From: Ancylobacter rudongensis
GTDB lineage: Bacteria > Pseudomonadota > Alphaproteobacteria > Rhizobiales > Xanthobacteraceae
NCBI RefSeq assembly: GCF_900100155.1
Contig: NZ_FMTP01000001.1
Span: forward strand, 434,001 to 498,000
DNA: 64,000 bases
Direction: 5' to 3'
Position numbers and translations under genes: made by a program. Of the stretch, positions 1 to 8,540 are shown one piece after another. Position 1 is the stretch's first letter; every line of letters begins with the position of its first letter. The notes under the pieces were generated by a model. The model searched no databases. It saw nothing but the letters and a program-made list of their open reading frames with translations, and had not been told where the DNA came from.

Positions 1-1130
1 CCACCTTCCTGCTCGCCGTCTTCGCCCCGCCGCTGGCCGACCTCGCCTTGAAGTTCGGGCCGCCGGAGTATTTTGCGCTGATGGTTCTAGGACTTGTCGC
101 TTCCGTCGCGCTGGCCTCCGGCTCGGTGGTGAAGGCGCTGGCGATGGTGGTTCTGGGCATTCTGCTCGGCCTGTCCGGGCAGGATGTCTACACCGGCACG
201 CCGCGATTCACCTTCGACATGCTGGAACTGGCGGATGGCATCGAGTTCGTGGCGCTGGCCATGGGCGTGTTCGGCATCGGCGAGATCGTGCGCAACCTGG
301 AGGATGAGCACACCCGCACCGTCATGGTGCAGAAGGTGAAGGGCCTGCTGCTGTCGAAGGAGGATATCAAGCGCATCATCGGCCCAATCCTGCGCGGCAC
401 GTTCCTAGGCTCGTTCCTCGGCATCCTTCCGGGCGGCGGCGCGATCCTCTCCTCTTTCTCAGCCTATTCGATCGAGAAGAAGATTTCCCGCCATCCCGAG
501 CAGTTCGGCAAGGGCGCCATCGAAGGCGTTGCCGGGCCGGAGGCGGCCAACAATGCCGGCGCGCAGACCTCCTTCATCCCCATGCTAACGCTGGGTATTC
601 CGTCCAACCCGGTCATGGCGCTGATGATCGGCGCACTGATCATCCAGGGCATCGTGCCCGGCCCGAATGTGGTGAACGAGCAGCCGAACCTGTTCTGGGG
701 CATCATTGCCTCGATGTGGATCGGCAACCTCATGCTGGTTGTGCTGAACCTGCCGCTGATCGGCATCTGGGTGCGGCTGCTCACCGTGCCCTACCACATC
801 CTGTTCCCGCTCATCGTCGGCTTCTGCTGCATCGGCGTCTACAGCGTGAACAACAACGCCATCGACGTGTTCACCATGGCCCTGTTCGGGGTGGTCGGCT
901 ACGTGCTGGTCAAGCTGGACTGTGAGCCGGCACCGCTGCTGCTGGGCTTCATCATCGGGCCGATGCTGGAGGAATATCTGCGCCGCGCCATGCTGATCTC
1001 GCGCGGCGACCCGACCGTGTTCTTCACCCGGCCGATCTCCGCCACCATGCTGGGCCTCGCCATCCTCGCGCTCGTCGTCGTGCTGCTGCCCTCGGTGCGC
1101 AGGAAGCGCGAGGAGGCATTCCAGGAGTAG
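1..1130 (+). CDS. tctA: Tripartite tricarboxylate transporter permease TctA (5' truncated)
   Basis: Large membrane subunit of a TTT-family secondary transporter, which takes up carboxylates such as citrate with a periplasmic binding protein (TctC) and a small membrane subunit (TctB). The frame is open from base 3 at the window edge, so the N-terminus lies outside; about 375 of the roughly 500 residues usual for the family are present. Family-typical motifs are the glycine-rich LGILPGGGAILSSF loop and the GPEAANNAGAQ stretch, followed by several hydrophobic segments to the C-terminus. TctB and TctC would be expected upstream, outside the window. The substrate cannot be read from this fragment. 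No terminator is evident before the tRNA-Lys gene. Confidence 0.93.
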   Translation, partial: TFLLAVFAPPLADLALKFGPPEYFALMVLGLVASVALASGSVVKALAMVVLGILLGLSGQDVYTGTPRFTFDMLELADGIEFVALAMGVFGIGEIVRNLEDEHTRTVMVQKVKGLLLSKEDIKRIIGPILRGTFLGSFLGILPGGGAILSSFSAYSIEKKISRHPEQFGKGAIEGVAGPEAANNAGAQTSFIPMLTLGIPSNPVMALMIGALIIQGIVPGPNVVNEQPNLFWGIIASMWIGNLMLVVLNLPLIGIWVRLLTVPYHILFPLIVGFCCIGVYSVNNNAIDVFTMALFGVVGYVLVKLDCEPAPLLLGFIIGPMLEEYLRRAMLISRGDPTVFFTRPISATMLGLAILALVVVLLPSVRRKREEAFQE

Positions 1131-1251
1131 GTTTCAAGCAGGCGCTTGTGGCTGGCCTGTGGAAAGCTCGGGAAGCCGGGCCGTCCCTATGGACACACCC
1201 GGGGGGCTCTGCTACATGACCGCCCGTCCGCAAGGCCACGGTCTGCGGCGG

Positions 1252-1327
<76 letters not shown>

Positions 1328-1330
1328 AAT

Positions 1331-1349
1331 TCCGATCCTTCGGAGTTTT
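1331..1349 (+). terminator. Weak hairpin after tRNA-Lys
   Basis: TCCGA-TCCT-TCGGA followed by GTTTT lies four bases after the tRNA CCA end. The stem is short (5 bp), so this is a weak candidate for tRNA transcript termination. Confidence 0.35.
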
Positions 1350-1550
1350 GGCGGAACCGAGACGAAGCCAACTTCGTCCACCCCCAATCTCATCCGTGTC
1401 CGGGCCGCGCGTCGCATTCAAGGCGGCGCGGGGCCGGTGGGCTTTCTGGTCGGGAATGCCTAGAGTAGGGCGTCCGGGAGCGCCGCCGGGCAAGGGGCCG
1501 CAAGCGTTGGGATTCCCAGCGATCTCGGCCGTTCCGCTCAGGAGGGCGAC

Positions 1551-1763
1551 ATGATCGACCAGTCTTCAATGCTCTGTGCCCATTGCCAGCGCTGCGGACG
1601 GCGTTCCGTGCTCGGGCGCGTTGATGCGGCCTCTCTGGCGCCTCCGGCCGATGGTGAGGCGCCGCCGCGGCTGCGCTGCGACATGTGCGGAGGGCGGCAG
1701 GTGAAGCTGTTCAACGCCAATGGGCCTGTGGAAATGCTCGCCTTCCTCAATGGCCGCATCTGA
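1551..1763 (+). CDS. Small putative zinc-ribbon protein
   Basis: A 70-residue protein I do not recognise. A strong ribosome binding site (AGGAGGGCGAC) directly precedes the ATG, which is the main support that it is real. It has two CxxC knuckles (C12/C15 and C43/C46) plus an extra C9, as in zinc-ribbon proteins; between them is an Ala/Pro-rich linker, and the tail is hydrophobic (VEMLAFLNG). It lies alone between tRNA-Lys and another small gene on the same strand. It could bind metal, nucleic acid or a protein partner; nothing in the sequence decides this. Confidence 0.7.
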   Translation: MIDQSSMLCAHCQRCGRRSVLGRVDAASLAPPADGEAPPRLRCDMCGGRQVKLFNANGPVEMLAFLNGRI

Positions 1764-1888
1764 GCGGCGAGGCCGGCTCTGAGAGCACTGTCCCCGAGTC
1801 GCCGCCCGGTTTCCTGGCTGCATTCCTCGAACGAAATGGCGGTTCGCGCGTTAGGCCCCCAACACAGGCGAACAGGCGAGAGCGCGCG

Positions 1889-2176
1889 ATGGCTAATCCG
1901 AACAATGACTTTGGCTCCTCTAACCGAGGGCCGTTCACCGAAGGCGGTTCGTCCAGCCAGGGGGCCTCGGCGTCAGGCGCATCGCCCTTCAGCGCCGCAG
2001 GTGGCTCGACAGCTTCCGCCAGCGCCTCGGGGCACGGCGAGCGCATGGGCTCGCGCGCGTCCGACGGCGTTGCCCGCTCCACCGTCCGGCAGGAGCCGAC
2101 ACAGCGCTATTCATTTCGCGCACTGGTTGCAATGGGGCTGATCGGCTTCGCCGTCGGCCGCCTCTGCTCGCGCTGA
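1889..2176 (+). CDS. Small Ser/Gly/Ala-rich protein with C-terminal membrane segment
   Basis: A 95-residue protein of unknown function. About 70 residues are low-complexity Ser/Gly/Ala with scattered charges. The C-terminus is a hydrophobic helix (FRALVAMGLIGFAVGRLCSR, about residues 76-95), so it resembles a tail-anchored protein; the tail is reminiscent of ElaB/YqjD-type (DUF883) membrane anchors, but the rest is too divergent to assign. The start at 1889 was chosen because an AGGCGAG stretch precedes it and the upstream extension in this frame is Pro/Arg-rich and atypical. It is followed closely by the transglutaminase-like gene on the same strand. Confidence 0.6.
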   Translation: MANPNNDFGSSNRGPFTEGGSSSQGASASGASPFSAAGGSTASASASGHGERMGSRASDGVARSTVRQEPTQRYSFRALVAMGLIGFAVGRLCSR

Positions 2177-2219
2177 GCCTTGCACCTTGCCCTGCGGGCG
2201 GACCTTTTCGGAACTCAAC

Positions 2220-3116
2220 ATGCAGACCCTCACCGTCCGACACGTCACCCAGTATAGCTATGCCAATCCGGTCACGTTCCAGCCGCACCGGCTGATGCTG
2301 CGCCCGCGCGACAGCCATGACCTGCGGCTGGTCGGTGCCGATATCGCGCTGTTTCCGCATGGAAATATACGCTGGATGCACGACGTCTTCGGCAACTCCG
2401 TCGCGGTGGTCGACTTTCTGGAACCGTCGAACGAATTGAAGATCGAGAGCCTGCTCACGCTGGAGCGCTACGGTCTGGGCGGGCTCGATTTCGAGATAGA
2501 GGAGAGCGCAACCTCCTATCCCTTCGTCTATTCGCCAGATGATCGCATCGATCTCGGCCGCATGCTGGACCCGCATCATCCCGACCCGCATGGTGAACTG
2601 GAGGCTTGGGCGAAGGGATTTGTTGCCGCACGGCCGACCGACACCATGGCGTTGCTGACGGATATCAACAACAGCATACATAAGGGCTTCAGTTACAATC
2701 TGCGCTTCGAGGAGGGCACCCAGCCCCCATTGGAAACGCTGCGCCTGGGCACCGGCTCGTGCCGCGATTTCGCGTTGTTGCTGATCGAGACGGCCCGCTC
2801 CCTGGGCTTCGGGGCGCGCTTCGTGACCGGCTATCTCTATGATCCCGCCCTTGACGGCGGGGATTCCGCGCTGGTCGGCGCCGGCGCCACACATGCGTGG
2901 GCGGACATCTACCTGCCGGGTGCAGGCTGGGTCGAATTCGATCCCACCAACGGAACGATTGCCGCCGACAACCTCATCCGCGTCGCCGTGACCCGCGATC
3001 CCAGCCAGGCGGTGCCGGTGGCGGGCGGGTTCACCGGCCTCACCGGCGACTATCTCGGCATGACAGTCGACGTCTCGGTACGCTGCGTGCGGCCGGAAGA
3101 GCCACTCGCCGCCTGA
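2220..3116 (+). CDS. Transglutaminase-like cysteine protease-fold protein
   Basis: A 298-residue protein with an N-terminal beta-rich domain (about 1-150, beginning with the typical TVRHVTQYSYANPV) and a C-terminal transglutaminase-like core. The apparent catalytic triad is C181 (GTGSCRDFA), H225 (THAWADIYLPGAGW) and D241 (EFDPTNG). These proteins carry a papain-like fold and are variously peptidases, amidases or acyl-transfer enzymes; several sit near glutamate-ligase/circularly permuted ATP-grasp genes, but none is present here. No signal peptide is visible, so it is probably cytoplasmic. The start at 2220 matches the usual family N-terminus; an in-frame ATG at 2187 is less likely. Confidence 0.85.
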   Translation: MQTLTVRHVTQYSYANPVTFQPHRLMLRPRDSHDLRLVGADIALFPHGNIRWMHDVFGNSVAVVDFLEPSNELKIESLLTLERYGLGGLDFEIEESATSYPFVYSPDDRIDLGRMLDPHHPDPHGELEAWAKGFVAARPTDTMALLTDINNSIHKGFSYNLRFEEGTQPPLETLRLGTGSCRDFALLLIETARSLGFGARFVTGYLYDPALDGGDSALVGAGATHAWADIYLPGAGWVEFDPTNGTIAADNLIRVAVTRDPSQAVPVAGGFTGLTGDYLGMTVDVSVRCVRPEEPLAA

Positions 3117-3136
3117 AGCGACGCCTCGTCGAACAA

Positions 3137-3160
3137 AAGGCCCGCCAGATGGCGGGCCTT
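3137..3160. terminator. Bidirectional intrinsic terminator
   Basis: A 10-bp perfect stem AAGGCCCGCC/GGCGGGCCTT with loop AGAT, followed by CGTCGTTTTC on the plus strand and by TTTTG on the minus strand. It lies between the converging transglutaminase-like and old-yellow-enzyme genes and can serve both. Confidence 0.8.
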
Positions 3161-3182
3161 CGTCGTTTTCAAACAGCCACCT

Positions 3183-4280
3183 TCAGGCGGTCGCGTTCTC
3201 CAGCGTGGGGTAGTCCGTATAGCCCTGGGCGCCGCCACCATAGAGATGGTCGCGGTCCAGCTCATTGAAAGCGACGCCAAGGCGCAGGCGTTCCACCGCG
3301 TCGGGCGAGGAGATGAAAGCCTTGCCGAAGGCAACGAGGTCCGCCTTGCCGGCCGCAATCACCTCTTCCGCCATCGCCTTGTCGTAGCCGTTGTTGACCA
3401 TCCAGGCGCCGCTGTAGCGGGCGCGCAGGGCCTCGAAGTCGAAGTCCGGCACAATGTCGCGCGGGCCGCCCGTGGCGCCCTCGATCATATGCACATAGAC
3501 CGGGTGCAGCCTCTCGACCACGTCCATCACATGGCTGAAGAGCACCTGCGGATCACTGTCGGAGAGATCGTTGGCCGGGGTGACGGGGGAAAGCCGCAGG
3601 CCGGTCCGCGCGGCGCCGATCTCGCCGATGACGGCCTGGAGGACCTCCTTCAGGAAGCGGGTGCGGTTCTCGATCGATCCGCCATAGGCATCGGTACGCT
3701 TGTTGGCGCCGTCACGCAGGAACTGGTCGATGAGATAGCCATTGGCGCCGTGGATCTCGACGCCATCGAAGCCGGCAAGGATGGCGTTCGCTGCCGCCTG
3801 GCGGAAGTCGTCGACGATGCCGGGGATTTCGTCCAGCGTCAGTGCGCGCGGCTCGTCGACCTCGGCAAAGCCATTATTCGCATAGGTCTTGGTATTGGCG
3901 CGAAGGGCAGAAGGGGCGAGAGGAGCGGCGCCGCCCGGCTGCAACGAGCGGAGCGAGACGCGCCCGACATGCCAAAGCTGCACGAAGATGTGGCCGCCGG
4001 CGCCATGCACGGCATCGGTGATCTTCTTCCAGCCCTCGATCTGCGCCTGCGTGAACAGGCCGGGCGTGTCCTGGTAGCCCTGCGCGGTGGCGGATATCTG
4101 GGTCGCCTCGGTGATGATGAGGCCAGCGGTGGCGCGCTGACGGTAATATTCAACCGCAAGCGGCGAGGGGACGAGGCCGGCACCGGCGCGGTTGCGGGTC
4201 AGCGGGGCCATGACGATGCGGTTGGCAAGAATGATGTCGCCGAGGCGATAGGTGTCGAAAAGGGATTTCGTGGCAGCCAC
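3183..4280 (-). CDS. nemA: Alkene reductase, old yellow enzyme family (NADH:flavin oxidoreductase)
   Basis: A 365-residue FMN-dependent TIM-barrel enzyme reducing activated C=C bonds or nitro compounds with NAD(P)H; close to N-ethylmaleimide reductase (NemA) in layout. Visible family features: MAPLTRNRAG near the N-terminus (T27), QLWHVGR (Q101), the ligand-binding His177 and Asn180 of EIHGANGYLIDQFL with the proton-donor Tyr182, and the SIENRTRF segment. The start is GTG at 4280 with GGAG seven bases upstream. It converges on the transglutaminase-like gene and is divergent from pncB. A NemR-type repressor is not next to it. The exact physiological substrate is unknown. Confidence 0.9.
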   Translation of the reverse strand: MAATKSLFDTYRLGDIILANRIVMAPLTRNRAGAGLVPSPLAVEYYRQRATAGLIITEATQISATAQGYQDTPGLFTQAQIEGWKKITDAVHGAGGHIFVQLWHVGRVSLRSLQPGGAAPLAPSALRANTKTYANNGFAEVDEPRALTLDEIPGIVDDFRQAAANAILAGFDGVEIHGANGYLIDQFLRDGANKRTDAYGGSIENRTRFLKEVLQAVIGEIGAARTGLRLSPVTPANDLSDSDPQVLFSHVMDVVERLHPVYVHMIEGATGGPRDIVPDFDFEALRARYSGAWMVNNGYDKAMAEEVIAAGKADLVAFGKAFISSPDAVERLRLGVAFNELDRDHLYGGGAQGYTDYPTLENATA

Positions 4281-4479
4281 GATGTGCTCCTGTCGAGAAA
4301 GGGCCCTGTCGTTGAGCAGGGCGTTGGAGCGCAGTTAATCATTGGACCGGCGGTTCCAAGGGCCAAATCGCACGACCTTCGTTGGGGCTTGAATGTTCCT
4401 GCGCCGGCCCTTGGCGCGTCGCCTGCAATTTCGGGCGGCATGCTCTAGAAGGGGAGGCCGAGCAAACGGGGCCTACCAG

Positions 4480-5772
4480 ATGATCGACATCGCCACTCGC
4501 GTCTACAATCACACATGGAAGATCGACCCGATCGTCCGCTCCGTGCTCGATACGGATTTCTACAAGCTCCTGATGGCGCAGACGATCTATCGCCGGCATT
4601 TCCACACCCGCGTCACCTTCGGCATCATCAACCGGACGCGGAGCGTGCGAATCGCCGACTTCGTCGATGAGGGCGAACTGCGCGAGCAGCTCGACCATGT
4701 GCGGACATTGTCGCTGACGCGCGGGGAATCGACCTGGTTGCGCGGAAACATGTTCTACGGCAAGCGCCAGATGTTCTCGCCGGACTTCATCGCCTGGCTG
4801 GAGACGTTCCGCTTTCCCGCCTACCACCTCGAAAAGCGCGACGGGCAGTATGAGCTGACCTTCGAGGGACCGTGGATCGAGACCACCATGTGGGAGATCC
4901 CGGCACTTGCCATCATCAACGAGCTCCGCTCGCGCGCGGTGCTGCGCAGCATGGGCCGTTTCGAGCTGCAGGTGCTCTATGCGCGGGCCATGACTCGTGT
5001 CTGGGAGAAGGTCGAGCGGCTGAAGGCGCTGGGCGGCGCGGGCGTCGCCGATTTCGGCACCCGGCGCCGGCACGGCTTTCTCTGGCAGGACTGGTGCGTG
5101 CAGGCGATGATGGAGGGGCTGGGTGAGCGCTTCCTTGGCACCTCGAACTGCCTGATCGCGCTGCGCCGCGAGGTGGAGGCCACCGGCACCAACGCCCACG
5201 AACTGCCCATGGTCTACGCCGCGCTGGCCGACACCGACGCGGAGCTGGCATGCGCACCCTACAAGGTGCTGGCCGACTGGCAGCAGGACTATGAGGGCAA
5301 TCTGCTTGTGATCCTGCCCGACACGTTCGGCACCAGCCATTTTCTCGAGCAAGCGCCGGACTGGGTAGCCGGCTGGACCGGCATCCGCATCGACAGCAAG
5401 GACCCGATCGAGGGCGGCGAGGAGGCGCTGCGTTGGTGGCGCGCGCGCGGGCAGGATCCGACGCAGAAGTTGGCGATCTTTTCGGATGCCCTCGACATTG
5501 GCGACATCGAACGCATTTACCGCCACTTCCAGGGGCGCCTGCGGATGGGCTTCGGCTGGGGTACGCTGCTGACCAATGATTTCCGAGGCTTTGCGCCCGA
5601 AGGGCGACTCGATCCCATTTCTGTCGTCTGTAAGGTCATTTCGGCGGATGGCCGCCCGACGGTGAAGCTGTCCGACAACCCTACCAAAGCCATGGGGCCG
5701 CCGGAGGAGCTGGCCCGCTACCAGCGAATCTTCGGTGCGATGACCGCGCCATCGCGGGCGGTGCTGGTGTAG
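4480..5772 (+). CDS. pncB: Nicotinate phosphoribosyltransferase
   Basis: Enzyme of the Preiss-Handler NAD salvage route: nicotinate + PRPP (+ ATP) gives nicotinate mononucleotide. It has 430 residues, normal for the family. Signatures include [11 protein letters not shown] (residues 24-34), FGTRRRHG (192-199), GTSN (220-223) and GTNAHELPM, in which H240 is the expected phosphorylated histidine. The start at 4480 ([16 protein letters not shown]) is preceded by GGGGAGGCC; the open frame extends further upstream but with atypical residues. It is divergent from the alkene reductase gene. It appears monocistronic, followed by a 380-base gap. Confidence 0.95.
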   Translation: MIDIATRVYNHTWKIDPIVRSVLDTDFYKLLMAQTIYRRHFHTRVTFGIINRTRSVRIADFVDEGELREQLDHVRTLSLTRGESTWLRGNMFYGKRQMFSPDFIAWLETFRFPAYHLEKRDGQYELTFEGPWIETTMWEIPALAIINELRSRAVLRSMGRFELQVLYARAMTRVWEKVERLKALGGAGVADFGTRRRHGFLWQDWCVQAMMEGLGERFLGTSNCLIALRREVEATGTNAHELPMVYAALADTDAELACAPYKVLADWQQDYEGNLLVILPDTFGTSHFLEQAPDWVAGWTGIRIDSKDPIEGGEEALRWWRARGQDPTQKLAIFSDALDIGDIERIYRHFQGRLRMGFGWGTLLTNDFRGFAPEGRLDPISVVCKVISADGRPTVKLSDNPTKAMGPPEELARYQRIFGAMTAPSRAVLV

Positions 5773-6151
5773 GGGTGTAAATTCGCTTCCCACAACTTAT
5801 TGCGTCTGTTGAGCTAATTTGATGGGAGCCGCGTCGGGCGGGGCCAAGAGTTGCCGCAATCTTTGTTCATAAGGAAATTTCCGGCATGTGACATTCTTGC
5901 ATCAAGGTGCAAAGTGCCGGTAAGTTGTCACCCGTCGCATACGAAGGCGGTTTACGGAACTCGGTCGCGGGCCTTCGGGCGCCGGCCCGAATGGACTGGA
6001 AGAACGCATGCGAAGTGGTCAGCGCCGCACCCTTGAGCTGGCCGTCAGTGTCCTCCGGCACTGCCGGCGACTGCACTGTGCAGACGCTTCCAACCTTACG
6101 GCCTCCTCCGTGCTTCCCCGCCTTTTTCCCGTAGCGTAGAGTTCCCGCGCC
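5773..6151. other. Intergenic region, no gene supported
   Basis: About 380 bases between pncB and the SH3-domain gene. The first half is relatively AT-rich and probably carries the promoter of the downstream gene. Short open frames on both strands lack ribosome binding sites and recognisable protein features. No RNA gene or strong terminator was recognised. Confidence 0.5.
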
Positions 6152-7390
6152 ATGCCAACGTCATCGCAGCAGCCGCGCGGAACCGGGCTCTCCTCCTCTC
6201 TCATTTCCGATTTCCGGACCATCGTCAGTTCGCTTGAGCAGGAGAAGGCCGACAGCCATGGCATTGGTGCCGGCGTCGAGCCGTCCTCCACGCCTCCGGG
6301 CGCGGGTCGCGAGCCGCGCTCCCTGGGGGATGTGCGCAGCCGCCTCGCGGCTCTGGGAGACATGGGTGACGTACTGGCCGCGCGCCCGGCTGCCGCGCGG
6401 ACCGAACCGGGGGCCGCATCATCCGGCGCCGATTCGGCCCAGGCGGCCCGCCGGCGTAGCTTCGGCAGCTCCGCGCGCCCGTCGGGCGATGCCGAGACGC
6501 GGCGCAAGCGCAACGCCTCCAAGGACGTCATCACCTGGCAGCGCCTCGGCTTGCTTGCCGTCTTCATGGCGGTGGTCGGAGGGGGCGCCGTCCTGCTGCA
6601 ATCTCTGGCCGCCCGCGAGGAGGCAAAGGTCGCGCCCGAGGTGATCGGCAATGCGGCCGTGGCCAGCGTCGCGCCCTCGGCTGTCCAGCCTGAATTGTCG
6701 GGTGGCCCGGCGGCCGCCGTCCCGCTGGTAGAGGTCGCGCCGGCCGCCCCGACGCCAGAGGCCTCTTCGGCTCTCGTAAACGCTCTGCCCGGCAACAGCA
6801 TTCCGCCCCTCCTGCGCAACACCCAGGCCCCCCTCGACGCGGCCGGCGAGGCGCTCCCCGTCACCGCCTTCGCCGCGCCGGAAACGAATGTCGGCCCCCT
6901 GTCGGCCCCGGTGGTCCCGGAGGCGGCGGAGGCCGAGCCGGTCGTGGCCTCGATCGAACTCACGGCAGCTCCTTCAGCCCCGCCTCTGGTCGCGCTGCCG
7001 AAGGAGGCTCCCCTGCCGCCTGCCCGCGCGCCCGAACGTCCGGTGGCCGCCCTTGCCGCCGCTCCTGCGGAGACCGAGGCAGCGGCGCCGGCTGAGGCCG
7101 CCGAGGAGGGCGACACACCTGCAGGATTCGGCGGCGAGCCGATCGGTACCGCCGTGACACGCCGTCCCGTCACCATGCGGGCTGCACCGAAACGGGGCGC
7201 GGCGGCCATCGGCAATCTGCCGGCGGGCCAGAAGGTGGATCTCGTCGTCTGCCAGCAATGGTGCGAGATCATCGTCGAGGGCAAGCGCGTCTTCGTCTAC
7301 AAGAGCTTCATCGACGCTAGTGGCGTTGCGAGTTCCGCTGCTGCTGCGGAAGGGACGGGTGCGGCCGCCGAGACCACTGCCGCCGAGTGA
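6152..7390 (+). CDS. Single-pass membrane protein with periplasmic SH3b domain
   Basis: A 412-residue protein. Residues 1-130 are hydrophilic and probably cytoplasmic. One transmembrane helix spans about 131-151 (LGLLAVFMAVVGGGAVLLQ) after a basic patch (RRKRNASK). Residues 160-330 are an Ala/Pro/Glu-rich linker. A bacterial SH3 domain lies at about 333-387 (PVTMRAAPKRGA through VVCQQWCEIIVEG to FVYKSFI). SH3b domains in this position usually bind peptidoglycan or protein ligands, so an envelope role is likely; no enzymatic domain is seen. Alphaproteobacteria commonly carry such membrane-anchored SH3 proteins of unknown function. The ribosome binding site before 6152 is weak. Confidence 0.8.
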   Translation: MPTSSQQPRGTGLSSSLISDFRTIVSSLEQEKADSHGIGAGVEPSSTPPGAGREPRSLGDVRSRLAALGDMGDVLAARPAAARTEPGAASSGADSAQAARRRSFGSSARPSGDAETRRKRNASKDVITWQRLGLLAVFMAVVGGGAVLLQSLAAREEAKVAPEVIGNAAVASVAPSAVQPELSGGPAAAVPLVEVAPAAPTPEASSALVNALPGNSIPPLLRNTQAPLDAAGEALPVTAFAAPETNVGPLSAPVVPEAAEAEPVVASIELTAAPSAPPLVALPKEAPLPPARAPERPVAALAAAPAETEAAAPAEAAEEGDTPAGFGGEPIGTAVTRRPVTMRAAPKRGAAAIGNLPAGQKVDLVVCQQWCEIIVEGKRVFVYKSFIDASGVASSAAAAEGTGAAAETTAAE

Positions 7391-7521
7391 GCGGGGTCGG
7401 TAACAGGTTGAAGCAAATAGTGAAGCCTTTGACGCGGCTTTGCGATTCGGCCTCTCTCGCCACACCCGGGGGCGCATGTTAGACCCCCCGACGACGAATT
7501 CAGATGGAAGGATATGCGCGC

Positions 7522-8529
7522 ATGGTTCAGGACCCGGGCGGGGCTTCAGTGCCCGTTCGCGTCGGCGTCGTCGGCGTCGGCATCATGGGTTACAACCACG
7601 CCCGCGTGCTTAACGATCTGCCGGGCGCCGAGTTGATCGGCATCGCCGATCCCGATGCCGGCCAGCGCGAAAAGGTGGCGGCCCTTCTTGGCTGCCGGGC
7701 CTTTGCCAGCCTTGACGATCTGGTGGCAGAGGGGGCCGACGCCCTCGTCATCGCCGCTCCCACCCACCTGCACCACGACGTGGCGCTCGCCGCTATCAAT
7801 GCCGGCATGCATGTGCTGGTCGAAAAGCCAATCGCACCCACTGTCGCCGAGGCCGAGGCGATCGTCGCCGCTGCAAAGGCCAAAGGCGTGGCGTTGGTGG
7901 TCGGTCATGTCGAGCGTTTCAATCCGGCGGTCGAGGCGGTGAAGAACGCCATTCGCGACGAGGAGATCCTCTCCATCGCCATCACCCGCGTCGGACCGTT
8001 TCCGCCGCGCATGTCGAATGTCGGCGTGGTCATTGACCTCGCCGTGCATGACATCGACCTGATTTGCCATTTCACCGGCTCGCATATCACCGAGGTGCAG
8101 CCGCAGGTGAAGGCCGCCGTGGCCGAGCGCGAGGACATCGCGCTGCTGCAGTTCCGCACCGCCAATGGCGTGCTGGCGCACATCAACACCAACTGGCTGA
8201 CGCCCTTCAAGGCGCGCACCGTCCATGTCGCCACCCGCAAGAAGTATGTGATCGGCGACCTGCTCACCCGGCAGGTGACGGAGTATTTCGACTACAAGCC
8301 GGATGGCAGCTATTCGATGCGCCACCTTCCCGTGGCCTATGCCGAGCCGCTGCGGCTGGAGCTTCTGCGTTTTCTGGATGCCGTGCGCGGCGGATCGGCA
8401 CCGGCGGTGACAGGCGAGGACGGCGTGGCTGCTATCGCCACCGCCATGCGCTGCCTCGAAGCGCTGGAGCCGACGCCCACTGAGCCGATGCCCGCCGAGC
8501 CGACGCCCCTGCGCGCCAGCGTGGCCTGA
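7522..8529 (+). CDS. Gfo/Idh/MocA family NAD(P)-dependent sugar oxidoreductase
   Basis: A 335-residue dehydrogenase with an N-terminal Rossmann fold (VGVVGVGIMGYNHARVL, about 14-30) and the diagnostic EKPIA motif (E101, K102, P103). Family members oxidise C3 of nucleotide sugars or reduce sugars and inositols. The very next gene is a DegT/DnrJ aminotransferase; this pairing is that of WbpB/WbpE-like or related routes making 3-amino sugars for O-antigen, capsule or glycan. The start at 7522 is preceded by GGAAGGA at 7506-7512; an upstream in-frame ATG at 7504 would overlap that Shine-Dalgarno. The C-terminus has a Pro/Thr/Glu-rich tail. The nucleotide-sugar substrate is inferred only from context. 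Confidence 0.88.
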   Translation: MVQDPGGASVPVRVGVVGVGIMGYNHARVLNDLPGAELIGIADPDAGQREKVAALLGCRAFASLDDLVAEGADALVIAAPTHLHHDVALAAINAGMHVLVEKPIAPTVAEAEAIVAAAKAKGVALVVGHVERFNPAVEAVKNAIRDEEILSIAITRVGPFPPRMSNVGVVIDLAVHDIDLICHFTGSHITEVQPQVKAAVAEREDIALLQFRTANGVLAHINTNWLTPFKARTVHVATRKKYVIGDLLTRQVTEYFDYKPDGSYSMRHLPVAYAEPLRLELLRFLDAVRGGSAPAVTGEDGVAAIATAMRCLEALEPTPTEPMPAEPTPLRASVA

Positions 8530-8540
8530 GAGGAAGACCG

